From positions 1 through 14,463 of the forward strand of contig JAFYET010000202.1 of NCBI GenBank assembly GCA_017544125.1: a stretch of DNA of 14,463 nucleotides, in the 5' to 3' direction. Source of the DNA: Ruminococcus sp. GTDB lineage: Bacteria; Bacillota; Clostridia; Oscillospirales; Ruminococcaceae. A program made the position numbers and the translations under genes. Shown piece by piece: positions 1 through 5,501 of this stretch. Position 1 is the stretch's first letter, and each line of letters opens with the position of its first letter. The notes beneath the pieces are model-generated. The model saw only the letters and a program-made list of their open reading frames with translations. It was not told the DNA's origin and searched no databases.

Positions 1-461
1 GACAGGCGGTAGTCAATGCTATCAGAAAATACGACAAGAATGCAATTATCGTATGCGGCACAGGCACATGGAGCCAGGACATAGATCAGGTGCTGGGCAA
101 CAGAATAAACGACAAGAACTGCGTCTACACCCTGCACTTCTACGCAAACACCCACACCGACTGGCTGAGAAACAGAGTGACAAGCTGCTATTCAAAGGGG
201 CTACCGATACTGGTAACTGAGTTCGGCACCTGCGACGCATCTGGCAACGGCGGCTTCAACGCAAGCCAGACCAAGACATGGCTGAGCCTGCTTGACAAGT
301 ACATGATAGGCTATTGCAACTGGAGCGCCTGCGGCAAGTCGGAGACAGCCTCGGCATTCAAGAGCGGCACCAACCTCTCGGCGATAAAGAAGGGCACATC
401 ACAGCTGACCGAAAGCGGCAAGCTGATACGCTCGCTTTACAGAAAGAGGACGGGGAAGTGA
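1..461 (+). CDS. Glycoside hydrolase family 5 endoglucanase, C-terminal part (5' end outside window)
   Basis: This is the end of a retaining GH5 cellulase that cuts internal beta-1,4-glucan bonds. The frame is open from base 3 and gives 152 visible residues. Three motifs identify the family. The first is a GTWSQD segment (visible residues 20-26). The second is LHFY (44-47), which holds the family's active-site His/Tyr. The third is VTEFGT (71-76), whose Glu is the expected catalytic nucleophile, followed by DASGNGG. The CNWSAC segment (W107) fits the substrate-stacking Trp. The protein ends soon after the barrel (…RKRTGK), so no C-terminal dockerin or carbohydrate-binding module follows; an N-terminal one could lie off-window. 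The gene is host chromosome outside the prophage. The fold assignment is firm, the exact substrate is inferred. Confidence 0.9.
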   Translation, partial: QAVVNAIRKYDKNAIIVCGTGTWSQDIDQVLGNRINDKNCVYTLHFYANTHTDWLRNRVTSCYSKGLPILVTEFGTCDASGNGGFNASQTKTWLSLLDKYMIGYCNWSACGKSETASAFKSGTNLSAIKKGTSQLTESGKLIRSLYRKRTGK

Positions 462-785
462 AGCGCCCTGCGGGCTAAAATAATAAAGAATAAATAAGAA
501 TAGAGGTATCGCTTGCGGCGATGATGATCAAAAATCATTGCACGCAGGCGATGTTTTTTGGTGACGGAGGGGTTACACAAGATTTTGCACGGACGAATAA
601 TTTAGGTGATACACTAAAGCCTACGGCAAAAGATATAACATCGGTGGTGCACTTTAGTAACTGGGATTTCCTCCGCAGGCACCCCGAAAGGGGGACCTTT
701 GTCGGAAATTGCTTCGCTTCAAAGCCCCAAAACAGGGCGGAAGAGGGCTTTTTTGAAAAAATCTCAAAAAAATTTGAAAAAACAC
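462..785. other. Intergenic region without a convincing gene
   Basis: This stretch separates the cellulase from the tRNA promoter. Frames of up to about 100 codons cross it, but none has a ribosome binding site or a recognisable product. What can be seen are short inverted repeats: GCCC-TGC-GGGC just after the cellulase stop (465-475), ATCGC/GCGAT (508-522), ATGAT/ATCAT (524-538), and CCCC-GAAA-GGGG near 683-694. A possible terminator is listed separately. It could be a degenerate intergenic repeat, which a genome-wide search would settle. Confidence 0.5.
721..754 (+). terminator. Possible rho-independent terminator
   Basis: AAAGCCC (721-727) pairs with GGGCTTT (745-751) over 7 bp and the right arm runs into a T tract (749-754). 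The loop is long (17 nt), which weakens the call. It would insulate the tRNA promoter from upstream read-through. Confidence 0.4.
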
Positions 786-814
786 TTGACAAGCAGGTTT
801 TGTTGTGGTATAAT
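786..814 (+). promoter_or_regulatory. Consensus housekeeping promoter of tRNA-Leu
   Basis: TTGACA (786-791) and TATAAT (809-814) are both perfect consensus hexamers with exactly 17 bp between them. Transcription would begin near 821, a few bases before the mature tRNA 5' end at 827. This fits a strong constitutive stable-RNA promoter. Confidence 0.9.
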
Positions 815-826
815 ATTATCTGTTGA

Positions 827-910
827 GCGGCAGTGCTGGAATAGGCAGACAGGCACGTTTGAGGGGCGTGTGTCTTTGACGTATGGGTTCAAGTCCCATT
901 TGCCGCACCA
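827..910 (+). tRNA. trnL: tRNA-Leu(GAG), CCA encoded
   Basis: The sequence folds as a class II tRNA. The 7-bp acceptor stem is GCGGCAG (827-833) with TTGCCGC (900-906), including one G-U pair. The discriminator is A907 and CCA is encoded (908-910). The anticodon stem is CACGT/GCGTG (854-858/866-870) with loop TTGAGGG, giving anticodon GAG at 861-863. The long variable arm has a GTC-TTT-GAC stem (872-880), typical of Leu. The T arm is ATGGG-TTCAAGT-CCCAT (883-899). The gene is intact and is the likely prophage integration target, because the integrase gene lies directly downstream in convergent orientation. Confidence 0.96.
866..910. other. Inferred left attachment site (attL core within tRNA 3' half)
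   Basis: Tyrosine integrases often recombine in the 3' part of a tRNA gene and carry a copy that restores it. The junction is placed here only because the host gene side ends at this tRNA and the integrase starts 107 bp beyond it. The exact core cannot be drawn, since the matching attR copy is outside the window. Confidence 0.45.
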
Positions 911-919
911 GAACTTAAC

Positions 920-954
920 AAACTCCCGTAAACACGAGGTTTGCGGGAGTTTTT
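920..954 (+). terminator. Rho-independent terminator after tRNA-Leu
   Basis: AAACTCCCG (920-928) pairs with CGGGAGTTT (944-952), and the stem continues inward through TAAAC/GTTTG (929-933/939-943) to a 5-nt loop. TTTT-A-TTTT follows. It ends the tRNA transcript. Read the other way the hairpin also faces the integrase transcript, but with a poorer U tract. Because it lies beyond the presumed crossover, it may be phage-supplied. Confidence 0.85.
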
Positions 955-995
955 ATTTTGTCTGAAAACAGGTGTAAAACCACTGTTAAAATGCC

Positions 996-1016
996 ACTAC
1001 GACACCTACTACGACA
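996..1016. repeat. Tandem ACTACGACA repeat, candidate integrase arm site
   Basis: ACTACGACA occurs at 996-1004 and again at 1008-1016, 12 bp apart, directly beside the integrase stop codon and between it and the tRNA. This is where arm-type integrase sites are expected in an att region. Binding is an inference from position and repetition. Confidence 0.4.
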
Positions 1017-1017
1017 A

Positions 1018-2148
1018 TTATTCCTTGTTATCGAGCTCTGAAAGTCGCTTTTTAAGCACCTCAATATCATTGCCAACGTAGTGCTTTTCGGTGACAGATG
1101 TGTCGGCGTGACCTAATAGACGTGAGATGGAGTATAGATCCAGCCCCTGTTCTCTTAGTATTGTACCGTATGAGTGGCGAAGCTCGTGAGGGGTCATATA
1201 GGGCAGACCGAGAGCTTTGGTGGTCTTGTCCATATAGAGCTGATAGCCTCTGTTAAAGCCATCTATTGATGTGTAGCCGTATTTGGTCTTGCCGTCTATA
1301 ACGAACAGCGAGGAGTGCCGGGCGCTGCATTCGGCTTGCAGAAAGCTCATCAGCTGCTCATCGTGTCCGAACGGGATAGTACGCAGTGAAGATATAGATT
1401 TTACATCGCCGTCGTTCGGCATACCTTTGGTATCCGGTTCGACGGCTCTTTTTATTTCTACCGTCTGTGCAGAGAGGTCAATGTCCTGCCACATCAGCCC
1501 CAGCAGCTCACCTCGCCTCAGTCCGAGCGAGAGCATAAGAAATACCGCCTTAGCGTATTTGCTGCCGTCCTTCAATGCCTGCTCCTTAAGCTTGTCCGCC
1601 TGTGCTTTAGTGTACCATTTAAGCGTGAATGCTTCCTTGTCCGAATGCAGCTTTATGTTTTTGACAGGGTTCTTGATGCAGTAGTCGTTATCTATAGCGG
1701 TCTCAAATATGCTTTTAAGCATCTGCTGCTGACGGCGTAGAGTAGTAGCAGAGAGTTCTTGATGTGCTGAGAAGTATTGCTGAATATCAAGCTGCCTTAT
1801 GTTCGTAAGCGGCGCAGATCCGAAATATGGAATGAAGTAGTTGATAACGTTTGTTTCGTATGTCCACTTGTAGGTGTGTTCTTTGACGTGTGGCTTTTTA
1901 TATACTTCAAGCCATTTGTTAGCCCATGCCTTGAATGTCATTGCACGTTCAAGAAAATGTTCTCCTGTCTGCTCTGATACAGCCTTGTCAATTATATATA
2001 GTCTTGATTTTTCTTTGGCATCTTCAAGTGATTTTGATGAGTAAAAGGATTTTCTTATTGCCTTACCATCGAAGCTCTTGCCGATAGTCGCCTTGTATTC
2101 ATACATTCCCGTTGCATGATTGGGCTTTGATTTCTTTGGTCTTGCCAT
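1018..2148 (-). CDS. int: Phage tyrosine recombinase (integrase)
   Basis: This 376-residue enzyme would catalyse site-specific integration and, with an excisionase, excision. It follows the phage integrase layout: an N-terminal arm-binding region (about 1-65), a SAM-like core-binding domain (about 70-165) and a catalytic domain (about 175-370). The catalytic set is visible: Arg in SLGLRRGE (R211), a Lys in the 250 region before RTIPF, H321 and R324 in HELRH, H347 in LLGHAD and the nucleophile Y357 in KHYV. Full length and all catalytic residues suggest it is active. AGGAGGG lies 5-6 bases before the ATG. It is the last gene of a leftward operon with the repressor and two lipoproteins, and its stop lies beside the tRNA and putative arm sites. 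Confidence 0.96.
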   Translation of the reverse strand: MARPKKSKPNHATGMYEYKATIGKSFDGKAIRKSFYSSKSLEDAKEKSRLYIIDKAVSEQTGEHFLERAMTFKAWANKWLEVYKKPHVKEHTYKWTYETNVINYFIPYFGSAPLTNIRQLDIQQYFSAHQELSATTLRRQQQMLKSIFETAIDNDYCIKNPVKNIKLHSDKEAFTLKWYTKAQADKLKEQALKDGSKYAKAVFLMLSLGLRRGELLGLMWQDIDLSAQTVEIKRAVEPDTKGMPNDGDVKSISSLRTIPFGHDEQLMSFLQAECSARHSSLFVIDGKTKYGYTSIDGFNRGYQLYMDKTTKALGLPYMTPHELRHSYGTILREQGLDLYSISRLLGHADTSVTEKHYVGNDIEVLKKRLSELDNKE

Positions 2149-2173
2149 GATATCCCTCCTTCCTGTGTTTTTC

Positions 2174-2203
2174 GTCCTCGGTGTTATGCCGGGGGCTTTT
2201 TTT
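2174..2203 (+). terminator. Plus-strand terminator between integrase and lipoprotein genes
   Basis: GTCCTCGG (2174-2181) pairs with CCGGGGGC (2189-2196) over 8 bp (two G-U pairs), with loop TGTTATG, followed by seven T. The T tract lies on the + strand while both flanking genes are on the - strand. It would therefore stop antisense transcription, not the lysogeny transcript; in the - direction the two wobble pairs become A-C mismatches. Confidence 0.55.
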
Positions 2204-2750
2204 ATTTGAATTTCGGCTTGTCGAGCTCCATAGCCACCTCATAGAACGTGTCAAAATACTGCTTGAAAAGGTCAGTATTGAACTCATACGTCTCATCTGA
2301 CGGGCGTGGAGTGTCGGTGATAGCCTTAGTATATAGTATGTCCGTCTGCTCCATCATCTTATCCCATGCGTTGATGAGCTGAGCCTGCTCCGGAACGCTG
2401 TCATCAAGTGTGTGGATAAAGGCGTTATATTCGTCTTTCTTCTCCATAGCTATTTTCAGATTGCTGACAGTGAAATCTATATCCATTTGTTCACCAACGG
2501 AATTTGTACCGCTCTCGACATAGTGATATATGTCGCAAAAGCCGTCATTCCAGATCTTGCCCGTTGCCCAGCTGGTAACATCATTAAGCTTGATGCTGCT
2601 TTCCTTGCTGCTTGCTTCTGAGGATACAGAGATAGCCGATGAGCTGTCAGCCTTTTTCTTCTTTCTGCTTGATGATTCTTCATCATCTCCGCAGGATACG
2701 AGCATAGCAGTGCAGCACAAAAGCGAAAGTATAATAGCCGTTTTTCTCAT
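2202..2750 (-). CDS. Secreted lipoprotein of the lysogeny module, function unknown
   Basis: This 182-residue protein has a signal peptide (Lys/Arg, then hydrophobic residues 5-19) and a lipobox LVSC with lipidated C20. The mature protein would therefore sit on the outer face of the membrane. A short Ser/Lys linker (about 21-52, with an RKKKK patch) leads to a mainly helical domain (about 55-182) rich in acidic and aromatic residues, with two Cys residues only in the leader besides C20 and one Cys at about 72. I do not recognise the domain. AAAGGAG precedes the start. It lies 20 bp after the preceding lipoprotein gene and 53 bp before int, in one leftward unit. Position between int and repressor matches superinfection-exclusion lipoproteins of some temperate phages (Ltp of Streptococcus phage TP-J34); that role is an inference only. 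Confidence 0.85.
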   Translation of the reverse strand: MRKTAIILSLLCCTAMLVSCGDDEESSSRKKKKADSSSAISVSSEASSKESSIKLNDVTSWATGKIWNDGFCDIYHYVESGTNSVGEQMDIDFTVSNLKIAMEKKDEYNAFIHTLDDSVPEQAQLINAWDKMMEQTDILYTKAITDTPRPSDETYEFNTDLFKQYFDTFYEVAMELDKPKFK

Positions 2751-2770
2751 AACAACTCACTCCTTTAGGT

Positions 2771-3364
2771 TCATACGCTTAAAAATGCCTTAGTGACAGT
2801 ATCATCAGCTGTATTGTACAGCATCAGATACACGCCATTCACTACGCAGCTTGATGTCGCTTTGCCAAAGCCTTCAAGTTCAATTACCACAGAACCGGAG
2901 GCTCCTTCTGTTAGCTTGGGGTCTCCCTCTTTGTATCTGTACACTTCAAATTTATTACCATTATATTTGAATCCCGTGCCGTCTTCAGCACCTACCATTC
3001 CGGCAGCCATTATGCTTATATCTGTTATTCCTATTTTCTCACCGATTTTTGCTACATAATCGGCAGAGTCCGCGGGAAGGTCCTTTGTTACCTCTTTGGA
3101 AGTGGTCGTGGTAGCCTCTGTTGTCGTAGTTGTAGTTGTCATTTCAGACTTGGTCGTAGTAGTCTCTGTTGTCGTAGTTGTCGTTTCTTCGGTCGTTGTA
3201 GTCGTTGTTTCCTCAGCTGACGAGCTGTCGGGCGCCGAGGTCGTTGTGGTCGTTTCGGCTGCCGATGAGCTGTTATTCTTACCCGATGATGAGCTGCTGT
3301 CACTATCCGAGCAGCCCGTAAGCAGCGCCGTTGCTGCGAGTATGGCGCAGATTTGTTTTTTCAT
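2771..3364 (-). CDS. Secreted lipoprotein with Thr-rich stalk, function unknown
   Basis: This 197-residue protein has a signal peptide with lipobox LTGC (C18). A long low-complexity region follows (about 19-95), first Ser-rich and then Thr/Glu-rich with runs of four to seven Thr. The C-terminal domain (about 97-197) is predicted compact, with alternating beta-type segments, and is not one I can name. The layout is that of an anchored domain held off the membrane by a flexible wall-spanning stalk. The start follows an AAAGGA site at rather long spacing. The gene begins 25 bp after the repressor stop, so it is probably co-transcribed with the repressor and expressed in the lysogen. Such genes are candidates for lysogenic conversion or phage exclusion. 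Confidence 0.85.
   Translation of the reverse strand: MKKQICAILAATALLTGCSDSDSSSSSGKNNSSSAAETTTTTSAPDSSSAEETTTTTTEETTTTTTETTTTKSEMTTTTTTTEATTTTSKEVTKDLPADSADYVAKIGEKIGITDISIMAAGMVGAEDGTGFKYNGNKFEVYRYKEGDPKLTEGASGSVVIELEGFGKATSSCVVNGVYLMLYNTADDTVTKAFLSV
3096..3250 (-). repeat. Trinucleotide-biased Thr-codon repeat tract
   Basis: The DNA for the Thr stalk is built from repeated ACA/ACT/ACG codons, seen on the + strand as reiterated GTCGTTGT/GTTGTCGTA units. Because units are multiples of three, recombination or slippage would change stalk length without breaking the frame. Confidence 0.7.
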
Positions 3365-3389
3365 TGTTTATCATGGTCCTTTCTTGATC

Positions 3390-4115
3390 TTAAATATCCT
3401 TGATAACCCTCTTAACCACGCCGAGGATCCTTAGCTTGGTTATCTCTATCCCCTCGAACACCCTGTCCATATAGTCAGGGTTGAGGGAGTGCAGGGTCAC
3501 TCTCTTTGCCTTGGGATCGTGGAAGAACTGTTTCACCACAGCGTCCTCGCCGTCGATGAGCAGCACAGCCACCTGCCCGTTCTCGGCGTAGTCCTGCCTG
3601 AGCACCTGTATGCTGTCACCGTCCTCTATCTTCGGGTACATCGAGTTGCCCTCTACTCTGATGATGAGGGTGTTCTCGGCTTCGGCGGAGCTGACGATGT
3701 AGAGCGGCATATAGTCAACCACCACATTCTCAGCGTGCGCCCCGAAGCCCGCTGCCACGCTCTCATACACAGGTATCATTCTAACGTTGCTGTCAGGCAG
3801 CATCGTGGCGTTGGATTCGACGGTGGGGGTGTTGTCAAATTGGTGAGCAGGCTCTTCGTTATTATACCACTCATACTTCCAGTTGAAAGAACCCATTTCG
3901 TCAGTTTTCAGCACGAGCCAATTGGGATCTACATCTAATTGTTTTGCCATGGCGTGCATTACGGGGAGCTTTATTTTTGCAATCTTTCCGCTTTCATATC
4001 TCTGGATAGTAGATTTGTTAAGCCATAATCTATTGCCCAGGTCCTCTTGTGTTAGCCCGAGTTCTTCACGCCTTTGCTTTATTCTTTTTCCTATCAGTAT
4101 ATTTCTGTTTTCCAT
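3390..4115 (-). CDS. CI/LexA-type phage repressor (XRE HTH + S24 peptidase)
   Basis: This 241-residue protein is the lysogeny repressor. The N-terminal XRE helix-turn-helix lies at about residues 7-46 (RIKQRREELGLTQEDL… IQRYESGK). A linker leads to an S24 self-cleaving domain. There, A122-G123 in VAAGFGAH is the likely cleavage bond, S158 in GNSMYP the nucleophile and K195 in AVVKQF the general base. All key residues are present, so RecA-stimulated self-cleavage after DNA damage is expected. The chosen ATG at 4115 has AGGTGAG upstream; the frame is open to 4217, but that would cover its own promoter and operators. It heads the leftward operon. It would bind the TTGCA-N3-TGCAA sites around 4156-4266 and regulate itself and the rightward early genes. 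Confidence 0.95.
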   Translation of the reverse strand: MENRNILIGKRIKQRREELGLTQEDLGNRLWLNKSTIQRYESGKIAKIKLPVMHAMAKQLDVDPNWLVLKTDEMGSFNWKYEWYNNEEPAHQFDNTPTVESNATMLPDSNVRMIPVYESVAAGFGAHAENVVVDYMPLYIVSSAEAENTLIIRVEGNSMYPKIEDGDSIQVLRQDYAENGQVAVLLIDGEDAVVKQFFHDPKAKRVTLHSLNPDYMDRVFEGIEITKLRILGVVKRVIKDI

Positions 4116-4140
4116 ATACTCACCTGCTTTCTTTATAAGC

Positions 4141-4169
4141 ATTATAACATATATAATTGCAAAATGCAA
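4141..4169 (-). promoter_or_regulatory. Leftward promoter of the repressor/lysogeny operon
   Basis: On the - strand TATAAT (4146-4141) lies 17 bp from a weak -35, TTGCAT (4169-4164). The -35 lies inside operator O1, so repressor or Cro binding there would shut this promoter. Confidence 0.7.
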
Positions 4170-4170
4170 T
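4156..4170. promoter_or_regulatory. Operator O1
   Basis: ATTGCA-AAA-TGCAAT is an inverted repeat with 6-bp half sites around a 3-bp centre. It overlaps the -35 of the leftward repressor promoter. Confidence 0.8.
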
Positions 4171-4196
4171 AGAAAAAGAAAAAAATAATAAAAAAA

Positions 4197-4211
4197 GTTG
4201 CATTTTGCTAT
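4197..4211. promoter_or_regulatory. Operator O2
   Basis: TTGCA-TTT-TGCTA (4198-4210) matches the O1 pattern with one changed base in the right half. It abuts the TTGACA -35 of the rightward promoter, so binding would block that promoter. Confidence 0.7.
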
Positions 4212-4239
4212 TGACAAACCAAAAAAGATGTGTTATTAT
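4211..4239 (+). promoter_or_regulatory. Rightward early promoter
   Basis: TTGACA (4211-4216) is spaced 17 bp from TATTAT (4234-4239), which carries an extended -10 TGT (4231-4233). An alternative -10, TATAAT at 4237-4242, would give 20-bp spacing. Transcription would start near 4246, between O2 and O3. Confidence 0.8.
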
Positions 4240-4251
4240 AATAATCAGAAA

Positions 4252-4266
4252 GTTGCATAACGCAAC
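4252..4266. promoter_or_regulatory. Operator O3
   Basis: GTTGCATAACGCAAC is an inverted repeat (GTTGC/GCAAC) matching O1 apart from one half-site base. It lies just downstream of the rightward start point and before the cro ribosome binding site. Confidence 0.75.
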
Positions 4267-4282
4267 AGAAAGGAGTGATTAA

Positions 4283-4489
4283 ATGGTCAACACAAACAAG
4301 ATTAAAGGCAGAATGAAAGAGCTTGAGATAACTCAGGCAGATGTGGCAAAGTGCTTGGATATAGCGCAGCCTACGGCAAATCAGAAGATTAACAACGTCA
4401 GACCTTTTGACCTTGATGAAGCCGAGAAACTGTCAGCTCTCCTTGGCATTGAGTCAGGTGAATTCGGCTTATATTTTTTTGCCGGATAA
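4283..4489 (+). CDS. Cro-like XRE helix-turn-helix regulator
   Basis: This 68-residue protein is little more than one XRE-type helix-turn-helix (about 5-58: KGRMKELEITQADVAKCL… TANQKIN). It has no dimerisation or peptidase domain. As first gene of the rightward transcript, divergent from the repressor and flanked by the same operators, it is placed as Cro: it would bind the same sites, turn down the repressor promoter and favour lytic growth. AAAGGAG precedes the ATG. The assignment as Cro comes from position and size, while the DNA-binding fold is clear. Confidence 0.88.
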   Translation: MVNTNKIKGRMKELEITQADVAKCLDIAQPTANQKINNVRPFDLDEAEKLSALLGIESGEFGLYFFAG

Positions 4490-4504
4490 GTTGCATAATG
4501 CAAC
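4490..4504. promoter_or_regulatory. Operator O4, perfect palindrome after cro
   Basis: GTTGCAT-A-ATGCAAC is a perfect 15-bp palindrome and the best match to the operator pattern in the window. It starts at the base after the cro stop codon and lies 39 bp before the next gene. It may act as a roadblock or DNA-looping site for the repressor. Confidence 0.75.
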
Positions 4505-4542
4505 TGCCACAGTGAATGACGGTAGTGAAAGGAGGTATGGAA

Positions 4543-4752
4543 ATGGAAAACAAAGCCGCCTTTGTAGATGCGCTTGGTTATGCACTGCGTAACTATACAA
4601 GGCTTGGTGTAGGAACTGTTACCTATAACAAAACGCCTGACGACAGAGAACTTGTAGAGATACTATTTCTCAACGGCGGCATACTCAGAGTAGAAGTTAC
4701 CGCCGACAGCTGCATAGCGATTATGCACGACATCTACAAGGCACTTATGTGA
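4543..4752 (+). CDS. Small early phage protein, unknown function
   Basis: I do not recognise this 69-residue protein. It is acidic and compact, with a helix (about 3-18), a beta-rich middle (LVEILFLNGGILRVEVTAD) and a C-terminal helix ending KALM. The pattern suggests a single alpha/beta domain. An ATG in the same frame exists at 4516, but the AAAGGAGG at 4527-4534 sits inside that extension and points to the ATG at 4543. It is the first gene after O4, so repressor bound there could directly limit its expression. Confidence 0.75.
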   Translation: MENKAAFVDALGYALRNYTRLGVGTVTYNKTPDDRELVEILFLNGGILRVEVTADSCIAIMHDIYKALM

Positions 4753-4767
4753 AAGGAGGTGTGTTCT

Positions 4768-5016
4768 ATGACTGAAGCTATTAAGACCTATCTTGAAGCC
4801 GATACAGAGAAGATCGAGCAGATAATCGAGAAATACCCGAGACAGATCCCCACGAAGATAGTAGCCGAGCTTATGGGCGTAAGCCCCGAGAACATCAGGC
4901 AGGCAGTATCAGAGGGAGAACTTGGCATCAGTTGGCGCAAACCCGGCAAGCTCACAGGGGGCAACTGCATACCAACGCCGAAGTTCGTCCGTTGGTGGCT
5001 GAATATATCACGATAG
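4768..5016 (+). CDS. Small helix-turn-helix protein, excisionase candidate
   Basis: This 82-residue protein has an N-terminal helix (3-23) and then a MerR/Xis-like segment (about 27-76). The IPTKIVAELMGVSPENIRQA stretch reads as a helix-turn-helix. It is followed by a short wing-like part, SWRKPGK, and a basic tail ending in WWLNISR. Excisionases and small phage regulators share this size and fold, but nothing in the sequence separates these two options. A GTG at 4759 is in frame but overlaps the AAAGGAGG site, so the ATG at 4768 is preferred. The gene starts 15 bp after the preceding stop in the early operon. Confidence 0.75.
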   Translation: MTEAIKTYLEADTEKIEQIIEKYPRQIPTKIVAELMGVSPENIRQAVSEGELGISWRKPGKLTGGNCIPTPKFVRWWLNISR

Positions 5017-5031
5017 ACAGGAGGTACAGAC

Positions 5032-5259
5032 ATGACAATAGGCGAGGCGCTGCTGTGCTGCTTTATATCGGGCTTTTTGATGTACCTGTTAGCCCAGCTC
5101 TATGACGACGTGCGTAAACGTCGTTGGGAAGAAGAGGACAGGCGCAAGAGGTTAAGGCAGCAGTTCGAGCAGGATATGTGGGATCTAAGAGACCGCTACG
5201 GCGATGACTTTGGTGAGGTAAGAATGATAGTAAGACACAATAAGAAAGGAGCAGCATGA
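5032..5259 (+). CDS. Small single-pass membrane protein with charged tail
   Basis: This 75-residue protein has one hydrophobic segment at about 4-22 (GEALLCCFISGFLMYLLAQ). A strongly charged, probably helical cytoplasmic tail follows, with dense Arg/Lys/Glu/Asp at 26-60. The positive residues straight after the segment predict the tail faces inward. It is not a recognised family. AGGAGGT lies 7-8 bases before the ATG, and its stop overlaps the next start (ATGA at 5256). Membrane proteins in the early region of phages often disturb host functions or exclude rivals, but here that is only a possibility. Confidence 0.7.
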   Translation: MTIGEALLCCFISGFLMYLLAQLYDDVRKRRWEEEDRRKRLRQQFEQDMWDLRDRYGDDFGEVRMIVRHNKKGAA

Positions 5260-5501
5260 TGGGCAAGTATAACATAGAAATATGTCTTTTACCGCACGAG
5301 GAGGAAGTGCTTAAAGGGCTGCATCGTGAAAGCAACGAGCTGCTTTCGGCAGGCGGGGGAGAAGAGATGTCTTTCGAGGAGTGGTTTGGCTGTATGCTTA
5401 GGTTCTGCGGCATCTCATCAATAATAACTACTGCTCAGACCGCCAACCGGAACACAAGGAAAAGATTAAGTAACAAGGAGGAATACAAATGTCAGAACTA
5501 A
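5256..5501 (+). CDS. Small early phage protein, unknown function
   Basis: I do not recognise this 81-residue protein. The N-terminal third (NIEICLLPHEEEVLKGLHRE) looks like a strand and a helix. A FEEWFGCMLRF helix follows at about 40-50, and the tail is basic (RNTRKRLSNKEEYK). The gene begins ATGATG. GGAG at 5248-5251 is better spaced for the second ATG (5259) than the first, so the true protein may be one residue shorter. It overlaps the previous gene by 4 bp and the next by 13 bp, which suggests translational coupling. Confidence 0.65.
   Translation: MMGKYNIEICLLPHEEEVLKGLHRESNELLSAGGGEEMSFEEWFGCMLRFCGISSIITTAQTANRNTRKRLSNKEEYKCQN

Noticed and set aside
521..826. 101-codon open frame between cellulase and tRNA
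   Set aside because: No ribosome site, no recognisable protein, and it runs through the tRNA promoter.
699..965. 88-codon frame crossing the tRNA
   Set aside because: It covers the whole tRNA-Leu gene and its terminator, so it is not a coding region.
3096..3250. Repetitive tract as CRISPR-like array
   Set aside because: The units are irregular codon repeats with no spacers and encode a clear Thr-rich stalk.
3096..3434. Val-rich 112-codon frame on the + strand
   Set aside because: It is the complement of the Thr-codon repeat of the lipoprotein and lacks a start signal.
4116..4217. Repressor starting 34 codons upstream
   Set aside because: The extension covers the repressor promoter and operators O1 and O2; the ATG at 4115 has its own ribosome site.
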